Source: Proteobacteria bacterium UBA6921 (GTDB taxonomy: Bacteria; Pseudomonadota; Gammaproteobacteria; SG8-11). From it: a stretch of 8,711 nt of DNA. The position numbers and the translations under genes are program-made. Shown piece after piece: positions 1-6,007 of this stretch (position 1 is its first letter; each line of letters starts with the position of its first letter). Location of the stretch: contig DKAR01000117.1 in NCBI GenBank assembly GCA_002450895.1, positions 9,079 through 17,789 of the forward strand. Reading direction: 5' to 3'. Under the pieces are notes generated by a model. The model was not told the DNA's origin. It did not search any database and worked only from the letters and a program-made list of their open reading frames with translations.

Positions 1-923
1 TGGCCGAAGCCCATCAGCCGGAAGCTGTCGCTCTTGTCCTTGGCGCGAGCCACGTACTTGGCGATGTTATCGGGGGTTCCGATGTCTTCCAGCATGCGGA
101 TCACGGCTTCATTGGCGCCGCCATGCGCCGGACCCCACAGCGATGCAATTCCGGCGGCGACGCTGGCAAACGGATTCGCACGCGAGCTGGAGGCGAGCCG
201 AACCGTCGATGTGCTCGCATTCTGTTCGTGATCCGCATGCAGGATCAGGATCAACTCGAGCGCGCGGGTGCCGACCGGATCGATCTCATAGTCTTCCGCC
301 GGGATGGCGAACATCATGCGCAGAAAGTTTTCCACGTAGCCGAGCTTGTTGATCGGGTAGACGTAGGGATGGCCGCGCGAATGTTTGTAGCTCGCCGCGG
401 CGATGGTCGGCATCTTTGCGATCAGGCGGTGCGCTGAAATCTCGCGATGGCGTGGATCGTTCACGTCGGTTGAGTCGTGATAGAACGCCGAGAGCGCGCC
501 GACGACGCCGACCATGATCGCCATCGGATGCGCATCGTGACGGAAGCCGCTGAAGAAGTGCAGCAGGCCTTCGTGGATCATCGTGTGATGCATGATCATG
601 TTCTGGAAATTGGTCATCTGCGCGGCCGACGGAAGCTCTCCGTACAGCAGCAGGTAGCACACCTCGAGATAACTGCTGTGTTGAGCGAGTTGTTCGATCG
701 GATAGCCGCGGTACAACAGCACGCCCTTTTCGCCATCGATGAAGGTGATGGCGCTTTCACAACTGCCGGTGCTCATGAAGCCGGGGTCAAAGGTCAGCAG
801 TCCCGTTTTCTGGTAGAGCGCCCGGATATCGATTCCGCGTGGCCCCATCGTGCCATGCACAATGGGCAGCTCAACCTGCTTACCGGTGGAATTGTCCGTG
901 ATGGTGACTGTTTCCTTTGTCAT
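1..923 (-). CDS. gltA: Citrate synthase, N-terminal 307 residues (partial, cut by window edge)
   Basis: Condenses oxaloacetate and acetyl-CoA to citrate, the entry step of the TCA cycle, in the cytoplasm. Read on the minus strand from the ATG at 923, the frame is open to the window edge. It matches E. coli-type GltA nearly end to end: an N-terminal small domain typical of the hexameric, NADH-regulated class, then FDPGF, SCES, ITFIDG, YLEVCYLLLYGE, HTMIHE, HPMAIM, NDPRHREI, LHADHEQNAST (His232) and LWGPAHGGAN with catalytic His267. The last readable motif is DSFRLMGFG. The split codon at bases 2-1 begins CA, as expected for the second catalytic His of GFGHRVY. About 120 C-terminal residues, including the catalytic Asp, lie outside. 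A GAGGT ribosome site ends 4 bases before the ATG. The gene diverges from the small gene at 1017 across 93 bases, in which I found no convincing -35/-10 pair. Family identity is secure. Confidence 0.97.
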   Translation of the reverse strand, partial: MTKETVTITDNSTGKQVELPIVHGTMGPRGIDIRALYQKTGLLTFDPGFMSTGSCESAITFIDGEKGVLLYRGYPIEQLAQHSSYLEVCYLLLYGELPSAAQMTNFQNMIMHHTMIHEGLLHFFSGFRHDAHPMAIMVGVVGALSAFYHDSTDVNDPRHREISAHRLIAKMPTIAAASYKHSRGHPYVYPINKLGYVENFLRMMFAIPAEDYEIDPVGTRALELILILHADHEQNASTSTVRLASSSRANPFASVAAGIASLWGPAHGGANEAVIRMLEDIGTPDNIAKYVARAKDKSDSFRLMGFG

Positions 924-1016
924 GCAGACCTCGGTGGATCGAAGTGGCGTGGGACGAATCGTCGATACTGTCGTTAAGTGTAGAACTTGGGGCACAATAC
1001 CGCGCGAGGTGCGCCC

Positions 1017-1376
1017 ATGAGACTCCCCGGAAAACTGCTGTTTGGCCTGGTGCTTTTGCTGCTGCTGGGGGCGTTCTACACGTTTTTTGTTCTGAACTGG
1101 AGCTACTCGAACGGCGAGCGCGCGGGGTGGGTGCAAAAGCTCTCGCAGAAGGGCTGGGTGTGCAAGACCTGGGAGGGTGAGCTGTCCATGGTGGCCATGC
1201 CCGGAACCAGGCCGGAGAAATTCTACTTTACCGTGCACAGCGACAAGGTCGCTGAGCAGATCAATCGGGCCATGGGCAAGCGCGTGGCGCTGCGCTACGA
1301 ACAGCACGTCGGCATCCCGACCTCGTGTTTTGGGGATACCCGGTACTTCATAACCGAAGTGGTCTCGGTCGAGTAG
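1017..1376 (+). CDS. Small single-pass membrane-anchored conserved hypothetical protein
   Basis: A 119-residue protein of unknown function. Residues 1-6 (MRLPGK) are basic. Residues 7-26 form a strongly hydrophobic helix (LLFGLVLLLLLGAFYTFFVL) without a lipobox Cys, so it is probably an uncleaved anchor with the rest in the periplasm. The soluble part has the look of a conserved family: NWSYSNGERAGWVQKLS, GWVCKTWEGE, MPGTRPEKFYFTV, GKRVALRYEQH and GIPTSCFGDTRYF. Two cysteines (49 and 104) could form a disulfide. I chose the ATG at 1017 because GAGGT (1006-1010) sits 6 bases upstream. An in-frame TTG at 987 would add ten polar residues before the anchor. The stop is 16 bases before the gamma-carbonic anhydrase gene on the same strand, so the two are probably co-transcribed. 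I have seen similar sequences in proteobacteria but know of no established role. Confidence 0.85.
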   Translation: MRLPGKLLFGLVLLLLLGAFYTFFVLNWSYSNGERAGWVQKLSQKGWVCKTWEGELSMVAMPGTRPEKFYFTVHSDKVAEQINRAMGKRVALRYEQHVGIPTSCFGDTRYFITEVVSVE

Positions 1377-1392
1377 GGTATACTGCCGGCCC

Positions 1393-1929
1393 ATGACCAT
1401 CCGTGCGTACAAGGGCATCCTGCCCAAGATTGGCTCGTCCACCTACGTCGCTGAAGAAGCTTCGCTGATCGGCGACGTCACTGTCGGCAACGACGTGTCG
1501 ATCTGGCCGATGGTTGTCGTGCGCGGGGACGTCAACGTCATCACCATCGGCGACCGCACGAATATCCAGGACGGCTCCGTCCTGCACGTGACCCACGACC
1601 ACCCCGATATCCCCGGAGGTTACGGACTCAAGATTGGCCGCAATGTCACCGTGGGCCACAAGGTCATCCTGCACGGGTGCACGGTGGAGGACGACACGCT
1701 GATCGGCATGGGTGCCATCGTGATGGACGGCGCGGTCGTCAGATCGAATGTCTTGCTCGGCGCCGGCAGCCTTGTGCCGCCCGGTAAAGTCTTGGACAGC
1801 GGCCATCTTTGGCTCGGAAGTCCGGCGCGCAAGGTGCGGGCCCTCAACCAGAAAGAGCTCGACTGGATTGCGTACTCCGCGGGCCACTACGTGAAGCTCA
1901 AGGACGACTACCTCGCGGGTCTTGGCTGA
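1393..1929 (+). CDS. Gamma-carbonic anhydrase family hexapeptide-repeat protein (YrdA-like)
   Basis: A 178-residue left-handed beta-helix protein of the gamma-carbonic anhydrase/YrdA/PaaY group, cytoplasmic and normally trimeric. The repeats run from about residue 25 (IGDVTVGNDVSIWP) to 145 (VLLGAGSLVPPGKVL), followed by a C-terminal helix (NQKELDWIAYSAGHYVKLKDDYL). Metal and active-site residues align with those of archaeal Cam: Arg44 and Asp46 in VRGDV, Gln59 in NIQDGSVLH, and zinc ligands His65, His89 and His94 (GHKVILHG). The acidic loop carrying Glu84 of Cam is absent. That is usual for this subgroup, many of whose members have little measured carbonic anhydrase activity, so hydration of CO2 is possible but not shown. 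Length and order match E. coli YrdA. Only a weak ribosome site (AGGG, about 14 bases upstream) is visible, consistent with coupling to the gene ending 16 bases before. Confidence 0.93.
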   Translation: MTIRAYKGILPKIGSSTYVAEEASLIGDVTVGNDVSIWPMVVVRGDVNVITIGDRTNIQDGSVLHVTHDHPDIPGGYGLKIGRNVTVGHKVILHGCTVEDDTLIGMGAIVMDGAVVRSNVLLGAGSLVPPGKVLDSGHLWLGSPARKVRALNQKELDWIAYSAGHYVKLKDDYLAGLG

Positions 1930-2188
1930 TCCGGCACTCGCGCCGTACCCTCAGTGAATGTCAGGTTTTAATCTAACGCTAATTTAATAGTTGCCGGGTT
2001 AAACCCTTCGAGGTTTCATCAGGGAATCGGTGCGTTCGTCACGCTGTCGCGCCGGGGAGCGGGACCAACCGTCGGCGGTTACTCCCCGTCGATGTCCGAT
2101 CAGGAAATTGCAGTTGCAGGGATGCCTCCACAAAAAGACTCGTCGCGCGATGCACGGTCACGCGGCGGAATTGCGAGGGGACATCATC
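1930..2188 (+). promoter_or_regulatory. Long leader/intergenic region of the RRM gene with weak promoter candidate and stem-loop
   Basis: This is the longest gene-free stretch (259 bases). Its first 90 bases are AT-richer than the surroundings. One weak promoter can be proposed: TTGCCG (1993-1998), a 17-base gap, then TTTCAT (2016-2021), each matching 4 of 6 consensus bases. A GGGTTAAACCC palindrome lies within the gap. Downstream, 2054-2087 folds into a two-part hairpin (listed separately). An in-frame reading continues upstream of the RRM start to 2030, but it is Arg/Cys-rich and unlike a domain, so I treat it as untranslated. If the promoter is right, the leader is about 160 bases, long for a bacterial mRNA. 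Confidence 0.3.
2054..2087 (+). other. Stem-loop in the RRM gene leader
   Basis: GGGGAG (2054-2059) pairs with CTCCCC (2082-2087). Inside it AACCG (2067-2071) pairs with CGGTT (2076-2080) around a TCGG loop, leaving a 7-base bulge on the left and a single A on the right. No T-run follows, so it is not an intrinsic terminator. It lies about 100 bases before the RRM start codon. A regulatory role is inference only. Confidence 0.4.
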
Positions 2189-2632
2189 ATGAATCCGGGC
2201 ACGCAGTTATATCTCGGAGATCTGCCGCCGCGCGCGAGTGAAAGTGAGGTATTGGCTTTTCTCCAGGCCGCTATCGACCTGAACATTTCCCGCCGCCTGG
2301 TTAACGCCATCTTTCGCGGATTCGATTTGATGAGTGGCGTGCGCGTCCAAATTGTCGAGAAGCGCTCCAAGCGACGCCATTACCGGTTTGCCCACATCAC
2401 CTGTTACAACGCCTATGTCGCCCGCTTTTTCATCGAGGCGCTGAGCGGCATGCGGATGCGCGGCTATCGGCTTGAGGCGCGCGAGTACATTCACCGCGCC
2501 AATGACTACGAGGGGTATGTAGCGCTCTCAGAAGCAGCGCAGTGGTCTGGCTTCGACCGCCGCGCCAGCGGCAATCAAAAACTCGGGAAGCCTTCTTCCC
2601 GACTCAAAGACCCGCCCGCACTTCGGCAATAA
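2189..2632 (+). CDS. Small RRM-type RNA-binding protein
   Basis: A 147-residue protein with a recognisable RNA recognition motif fold. Strand 1/RNP2 is LYLGDL (7-12). Helix 1 is SESEVLAFLQAAID (17-30). Strand 2 is VRVQIVEK (51-58). A basic loop KRSKRRHYR follows, then strand 3/RNP1-like RFAHITCY (66-73), helix 2 NAYVARFFIEALSG (74-87) and strand 4 MRGYRLEAREY (90-100). In RNP1 the aromatic Phe67 is kept, while the usual second aromatic is His69. After about residue 125 the chain is a polar, basic, probably disordered tail. The ATG at 2189 is chosen because AGGGG (2176-2180) lies 8 bases upstream and the domain starts at once; ATG 2150 would add 13 residues. It probably binds single-stranded RNA. 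Its target is unknown. The gene ends 29 bases inside aroE on the opposite strand, and bases 2574-2602 also encode the aroE terminator. Confidence 0.78.
   Translation: MNPGTQLYLGDLPPRASESEVLAFLQAAIDLNISRRLVNAIFRGFDLMSGVRVQIVEKRSKRRHYRFAHITCYNAYVARFFIEALSGMRMRGYRLEAREYIHRANDYEGYVALSEAAQWSGFDRRASGNQKLGKPSSRLKDPPALRQ
2574..2602 (-). terminator. Intrinsic terminator of aroE
   Basis: Read on the minus strand just after the aroE stop, an 8-bp stem TCGGGAAG/CTTCCCGA closes a 4-base loop (2583-2602) and is followed by GTTTTTGATT. This is a standard rho-independent terminator. On the plus strand the same hairpin is followed by CTCAAAGACC, without a T-run, so it should not stop RRM transcription. It lies wholly within the RRM reading frame, around residues 129-138. 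Confidence 0.8.
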
Positions 2633-3440
2633 CATCCGCCGTGCGCGGTCGCACGTTGCGCCACAAAAAGAACGACTCGGCGGCCTGCTCGACCAGCATT
2701 CCCAATCCATCGAGAACAATCGCGGCGTGGTGAATACGCGCCCATTCCATGAACACGGTGGGCTTGGCGCCGTACATCATGTCGTAACACAGCGCGCCGG
2801 GTGCTAGCAGATCGTCTGGAAGCGGTGGCAGCTCGCCCTGAAGACTGGCTGATGTTCCGTTGATGACCAGATCGAAGGACAGTCCAGATAGTGCGTCGAA
2901 TCCACATCCGCGCACGCCGCGAAATACTTCCAGCTCGACCGCGCGTTCAACGGTTCGATTGGCGACGATGATTTCACGCGGCTCCTCTTCAAGCAGCGGC
3001 CCGAGCACGCCGCGAACCGCGCCGCCCGCGCCGAGGATCAGCACGCGCTTGTCGCGGATTGCGAAGTTGTGGTTGTCGCGAATATCACGCAGCAGGCCGA
3101 CCCCGTCCGTGTTGTCGCCGCGCAGTTTGCCGCCGGGTAGAAACAGAATTGTGTTTACGGCGCCAGCGGCGTCCGCGCGCGGCGAACGCTCGTCGACTAA
3201 TTGGAAGGCCTCGCGCTTGAACGGTACGGTGATGTTGAGTCCCTTGCCGCCATTCGCCTGAAAATTCCCGACGGCCTGACGGAAACCGCCCGGGTCCACC
3301 TGGATCGCGGCGTACTGAATGCGCTGCTGCGTCTGCTTTGCAAACAACGCATGAATACGCGGCGACTTACTGTGTGCAATCGGATTGCCCATCACGGCGT
3401 AGTGGTCGGACGCCGCATTGAAATCGAAAGGATCGGTCAT
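2604..3440 (-). CDS. aroE: Shikimate dehydrogenase (NADP)
   Basis: Reduces 3-dehydroshikimate to shikimate with NADPH, the fourth step of the shikimate route to aromatic amino acids; cytoplasmic. The 278-residue product has the full family pattern. Substrate-binding residues are in YAVMGNPIAHSKSP (14-27). Catalytic Lys75 is in NITVPFK and catalytic Asp112 in GDNTDGVGLL. The Rossmann glycine loop is LILGAGGAVRG, followed by ANRT for the adenosine phosphate. INGTSAS, CYDMMYG and DGLGMLVEQAAESFFLW complete the C-terminal part. I chose the ATG at 3440 because it places the family's first strand about 13 residues in, as in E. coli. An ATG at 3464 and a TTG at 3476 are in frame upstream but add residues unlike the family. 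No good ribosome site precedes 3440, so the start is less certain than the identity. The gene is bounded by terminators at 2574-2602 and 3511-3538, making it a single-gene unit. Confidence 0.95.
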   Translation of the reverse strand: MTDPFDFNAASDHYAVMGNPIAHSKSPRIHALFAKQTQQRIQYAAIQVDPGGFRQAVGNFQANGGKGLNITVPFKREAFQLVDERSPRADAAGAVNTILFLPGGKLRGDNTDGVGLLRDIRDNHNFAIRDKRVLILGAGGAVRGVLGPLLEEEPREIIVANRTVERAVELEVFRGVRGCGFDALSGLSFDLVINGTSASLQGELPPLPDDLLAPGALCYDMMYGAKPTVFMEWARIHHAAIVLDGLGMLVEQAAESFFLWRNVRPRTADVIAEVRAGL

Positions 3441-3476
3441 GCACGGATTGTCGCCGCAAAGCATTACCGAGCGCAA

Positions 3477-3488
3477 AAATTATCCGTC
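3477..3488 (-). promoter_or_regulatory. Possible aroE -10 element
   Basis: On the minus strand GATAAT, within GCGACGGATAATTTTTGC, matches 5 of 6 positions of the sigma-70 -10 box. It would start transcription about 30 bases before the ATG at 3440. It lies just beyond the terminator of the upstream lipoprotein gene, where a promoter is needed. No good -35 sits at 16-18 bases, since that stretch is GC-rich, so this is only a candidate. Confidence 0.3.
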
Positions 3489-3510
3489 GCCGCAGCGGGT
3501 CGCGGCGTGC

Positions 3511-3538
3511 AAAAAAAAGCCCCGCGGGAGCGGGGCTT
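3511..3538 (-). terminator. Intrinsic terminator of the lipoprotein gene
   Basis: Minus strand: AAGCCCCGC/GCGGGGCTT stem with a 4-base TCCC loop, running into eight Ts. This is a textbook rho-independent terminator 25 bases past the lipoprotein stop codon, separating it from aroE. Confidence 0.93.
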
Positions 3539-3563
3539 CAAGACTGAACACTGTCGTATTGAA

Positions 3564-5819
3564 CTAGTGGGTAACCATGTCAATCACGAGCGGCGACATC
3601 GGGTCAGGATTGGACTGGCCCGCAGTAACGTTGACTGACGATGTTGAGCCGAAGTATCCGGTCGGCGGCGTTCCCGTCGAGTTACACGCGTTGGTTGCCG
3701 ATTCCACGAATGCGCACACGGTGTTGTAATTTCCCGCCGGCAGGCTGATGCTGAAGCTGCCATCGCTCTGTGTGCGCGTGGTGACAAATCGGAAGCCACC
3801 ATTGATACCGCTGGTACGGATCTGGAGTTTTGCATTTCCAAACGCGACGCTGTCTTTGGTGACTTTGCCGGTGAGTTCGCCGCCGGCGGGCATGGTCAGC
3901 ACGCCCAAATCCACAACCGTGGTGCTATCCGCGGTGAATGTCACCGGTTGTCCGCTCGTCAGACGTGTTCCGGCGACGGCTTGCGCTGTCATTGGATCGG
4001 CGTCGGTTGCAGGGCCATCATAGATCGCCGATCCAACCGTTTTTGATCCGCCATCCACTTTCAATTCCAGCAGGAAATTTCCCGAGCTGGGGGTGTAAAC
4101 AGTCACGGTACCATCGCCGTTGCTGCCTTCAAAACCGATGTAGTTGGCACCGGTGCTGTCATAGACCTGCACTTTCACCTGGCTCAACGGCGTGGTTCCA
4201 TCCGTCGTGATGGTTGCATTGACCTGGCCCACGAGGCTGGTGAAATCCTGCACTACCGGGGTGGATGTAGCCGCAGTGACGGTTGCCGTCTGGCCACGCG
4301 AGCGAACGATGTAGTCGTCGGGCTGCAACCATATGCGGTAGCCGCCGTCCTTGTTGGTTCGCGTGCCTTCAACAAATCGGCCATAGATCGTGTCATCGGC
4401 GAGGTTGCCGCCATAGAAGCGCACCGCCATGCCGGGGACCGGTAATGCCGAGCCGCTGCCCGGATCCGTCACGACGCCAGCTACTTTTCCGCCCGCAGGC
4501 AATGCGAATTTCGCAACAACGGTGTCACCAGCGTTTACAACGATCGGCGTTGCCGCAGACGCGCCGCCGCCGCCGGTCACGGCCGTGGCACTGCCGGCCG
4601 CCGGCCCGTTATAAACGCCGCCCGCATAGGCTTGCAGTGTCTGATTACGCGTGCCGACGGTGTAGGTGCCCGTGCGGACATTGATCAGATACTTTCCGTC
4701 CGGACGGGTGCGCGTAATGGCCACCGGCATGTCATTGGTAAAATCGCGAACTAGGATGTGAATGCCGCCAAGTGGTGTTACTCCGTCGGTCTGGTACACG
4801 ATCCCTTTGATTTGCGCGCCTGCATCAAGCTGAAAGTCCTTGGTCACCGGTGTCGTATCCGGAACAGGAATCTTGTCCGCGCTGTACTGGCCGGGTTCGC
4901 CGCCGCCCGCAGTCCACCACTCACTGGCGGCCATGTTGGTCGACACGTGGTTCAACGCGCCAACGATGTAGTTCTTGGTGCTGCCGCTTGGAACCTTGAC
5001 CGTATACACGCCACTGGCGTTTGTCTTGGTCTTCGCGCGCGTTACCCAATCCTTGAAGTCGCGTACGACCATATCCACGCCGGCCAGCGGTGCGCCGGTG
5101 CTGTCTGTCACCGTCCCCGTGATGGTTCCATCGGCGGCGATGCTGTCCAGGACGTTGGTCGCTTCTTCCTGGTTCTGCAATTCTGTGGTCAGCGCAGTGG
5201 CGATGCCGTCGATGGAGCCTGCGTCGGCCACGTCGTTCGCCAGCTTCGCAACCGTATCTTGCACACCTTCAATTTGTCCGAGGTCGAGGTTGGCAAGGGA
5301 GGCGCCCGCCGCCGCCGCAGTCGAGAGAATCAAATCGGTCGCCGCTTCGGATGCGGGGTCAATTTCCTGATCGGTGGTGCTGGTGACGATCGTGTCCATC
5401 TCGGTCGTGCCGCTGCCGACGCGCAGGACATATTTTCCGGACGGCTCGAAGGTCGATGGTGCTTCAACGCTGAATGTGCCATCGGTGTTTGTCGTGCCGG
5501 TGGCGATGGTGCTGCCCACTTGCGTGCCGGTGGAATCCACTTCGATTAAGTTGACCGTGGTGCCGGGGACGGGGTCGGTACCGGAGAGCGCCGCGACGGC
5601 AGACTTGCCGAACATTGCGGCCATCATTTGATCCAGTAGCGTCGGCTGGCGGAGCGCAAGGGCGCCACCGGGCGCGCTGACCAGGCCGGTGATGATAATC
5701 AGTTGGGGAGTGTCGCTGTTGTTTGAACTGCTGCTGCCACCACCGCTGCCACTGCAGGCGGCCAACGCGGTGGAAACGGCCAGGATCGCACCATATTTCG
5801 CGAAGTTATTGTTTCTCAT
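3564..5819 (-). CDS. Predicted outer-membrane lipoprotein with six carboxypeptidase-regulatory-like beta-sandwich modules
   Basis: A 751-residue exported lipoprotein of unknown function. The signal is MRNNNFAKYGAILAVSTALAAC: basic start, hydrophobic core and lipobox LAAC with Cys22. Ser at +2 rather than Asp suggests Lol sorting to the outer membrane. A Ser/Gly/Asn linker follows. Six modules share the pattern G-x-V-x-T-D...PL-x-G-V-x-V...T-x-x-DG-x-Y/F-x-V...G-x-Y-x-V, at roughly 39-139, 231-289, 335-391, 444-508, 530-587 and 646-705, resembling CarboxypepD_reg/transthyretin-like folds. A helical segment (about 154-229) separates modules 1 and 2. Modules 2 and 3 share VRDF. Cys702 and Cys712 may form a disulfide. 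The only enzymatic hint is absence of one. I chose ATG 5819: GAGGA lies 11 bases upstream, and it gives a normal signal peptide. ATG 5837 and TTG 5867 would lengthen the n-region. Surface binding or adhesion is plausible but inferred. Confidence 0.85.
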   Translation of the reverse strand: MRNNNFAKYGAILAVSTALAACSGSGGGSSSSNNSDTPQLIIITGLVSAPGGALALRQPTLLDQMMAAMFGKSAVAALSGTDPVPGTTVNLIEVDSTGTQVGSTIATGTTNTDGTFSVEAPSTFEPSGKYVLRVGSGTTEMDTIVTSTTDQEIDPASEAATDLILSTAAAAGASLANLDLGQIEGVQDTVAKLANDVADAGSIDGIATALTTELQNQEEATNVLDSIAADGTITGTVTDSTGAPLAGVDMVVRDFKDWVTRAKTKTNASGVYTVKVPSGSTKNYIVGALNHVSTNMAASEWWTAGGGEPGQYSADKIPVPDTTPVTKDFQLDAGAQIKGIVYQTDGVTPLGGIHILVRDFTNDMPVAITRTRPDGKYLINVRTGTYTVGTRNQTLQAYAGGVYNGPAAGSATAVTGGGGASAATPIVVNAGDTVVAKFALPAGGKVAGVVTDPGSGSALPVPGMAVRFYGGNLADDTIYGRFVEGTRTNKDGGYRIWLQPDDYIVRSRGQTATVTAATSTPVVQDFTSLVGQVNATITTDGTTPLSQVKVQVYDSTGANYIGFEGSNGDGTVTVYTPSSGNFLLELKVDGGSKTVGSAIYDGPATDADPMTAQAVAGTRLTSGQPVTFTADSTTVVDLGVLTMPAGGELTGKVTKDSVAFGNAKLQIRTSGINGGFRFVTTRTQSDGSFSISLPAGNYNTVCAFVESATNACNSTGTPPTGYFGSTSSVNVTAGQSNPDPMSPLVIDMVTH

Positions 5820-5920
5820 AAGAAGCGAGTTCCTCATTGGGAGTAGATGATGGCCGACGGCCTGCAAGTTACGGATTTGAAATAAAGAACAGCGGCGGCA
5901 ACCACTCTTATCGGCGGGTA

Positions 5921-5939
5921 GTTCTTAAGACTTAAGGAC
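5921..5939. promoter_or_regulatory. 19-bp near-perfect palindrome upstream of the lipoprotein gene (candidate operator)
   Basis: GTTCTTAAGACTTAAGGAC reads as two 9-base arms about a central A with one mismatch, and contains CTTAAG twice. It lies about 100 bases upstream of the lipoprotein start. On the minus strand, TTAAGT within it is 17 bases before GATAAG (about 5897-5902), a weak promoter pair that the palindrome would overlap. Binding by a dimeric regulator is inference. Confidence 0.35.
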
Positions 5940-5952
5940 GAATTTGCGGTAC

Positions 5953-5971
5953 GCGCGGGGAGTGCCCGCGC
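5953..5971 (-). other. GC-rich hairpin downstream of hemB
   Basis: GCGCGGG (5953-5959) and CCCGCGC (5965-5971) form a 7-bp stem with a 5-base loop, 37 bases past the hemB stop codon. No T-run follows on the minus strand, so it is not a canonical terminator. It may protect the hemB mRNA 3' end or assist factor-dependent termination. Confidence 0.35.
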
Positions 5972-6007
5972 TGGACCGGGGAGAGGTACTTCTTTCGCGT
6001 TAGAGCG

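Noticed and set aside
477..977. Plus-strand frame opposite gltA
   Set aside because: It is a shadow of citrate synthase and also runs through the divergent intergenic region.
1379..1384. TATACT as a -10 box for the gamma-carbonic anhydrase gene
   Set aside because: No -35 lies at a suitable distance, and it would leave almost no leader before the ATG at 1393. Co-transcription with the gene 16 bases upstream explains the layout better.
2030..2188. Upstream extension of the RRM frame by 53 residues
   Set aside because: The residues are Arg/Cys-rich without domain character, and a good ribosome site precedes ATG 2189. A few more residues from ATG 2150 cannot be fully excluded.
4758..5549. Long plus-strand frame opposite the lipoprotein gene
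   Set aside because: It is a GC-rich antisense shadow with no recognisable domain. The minus strand carries a signal peptide, repeated modules and a terminator.
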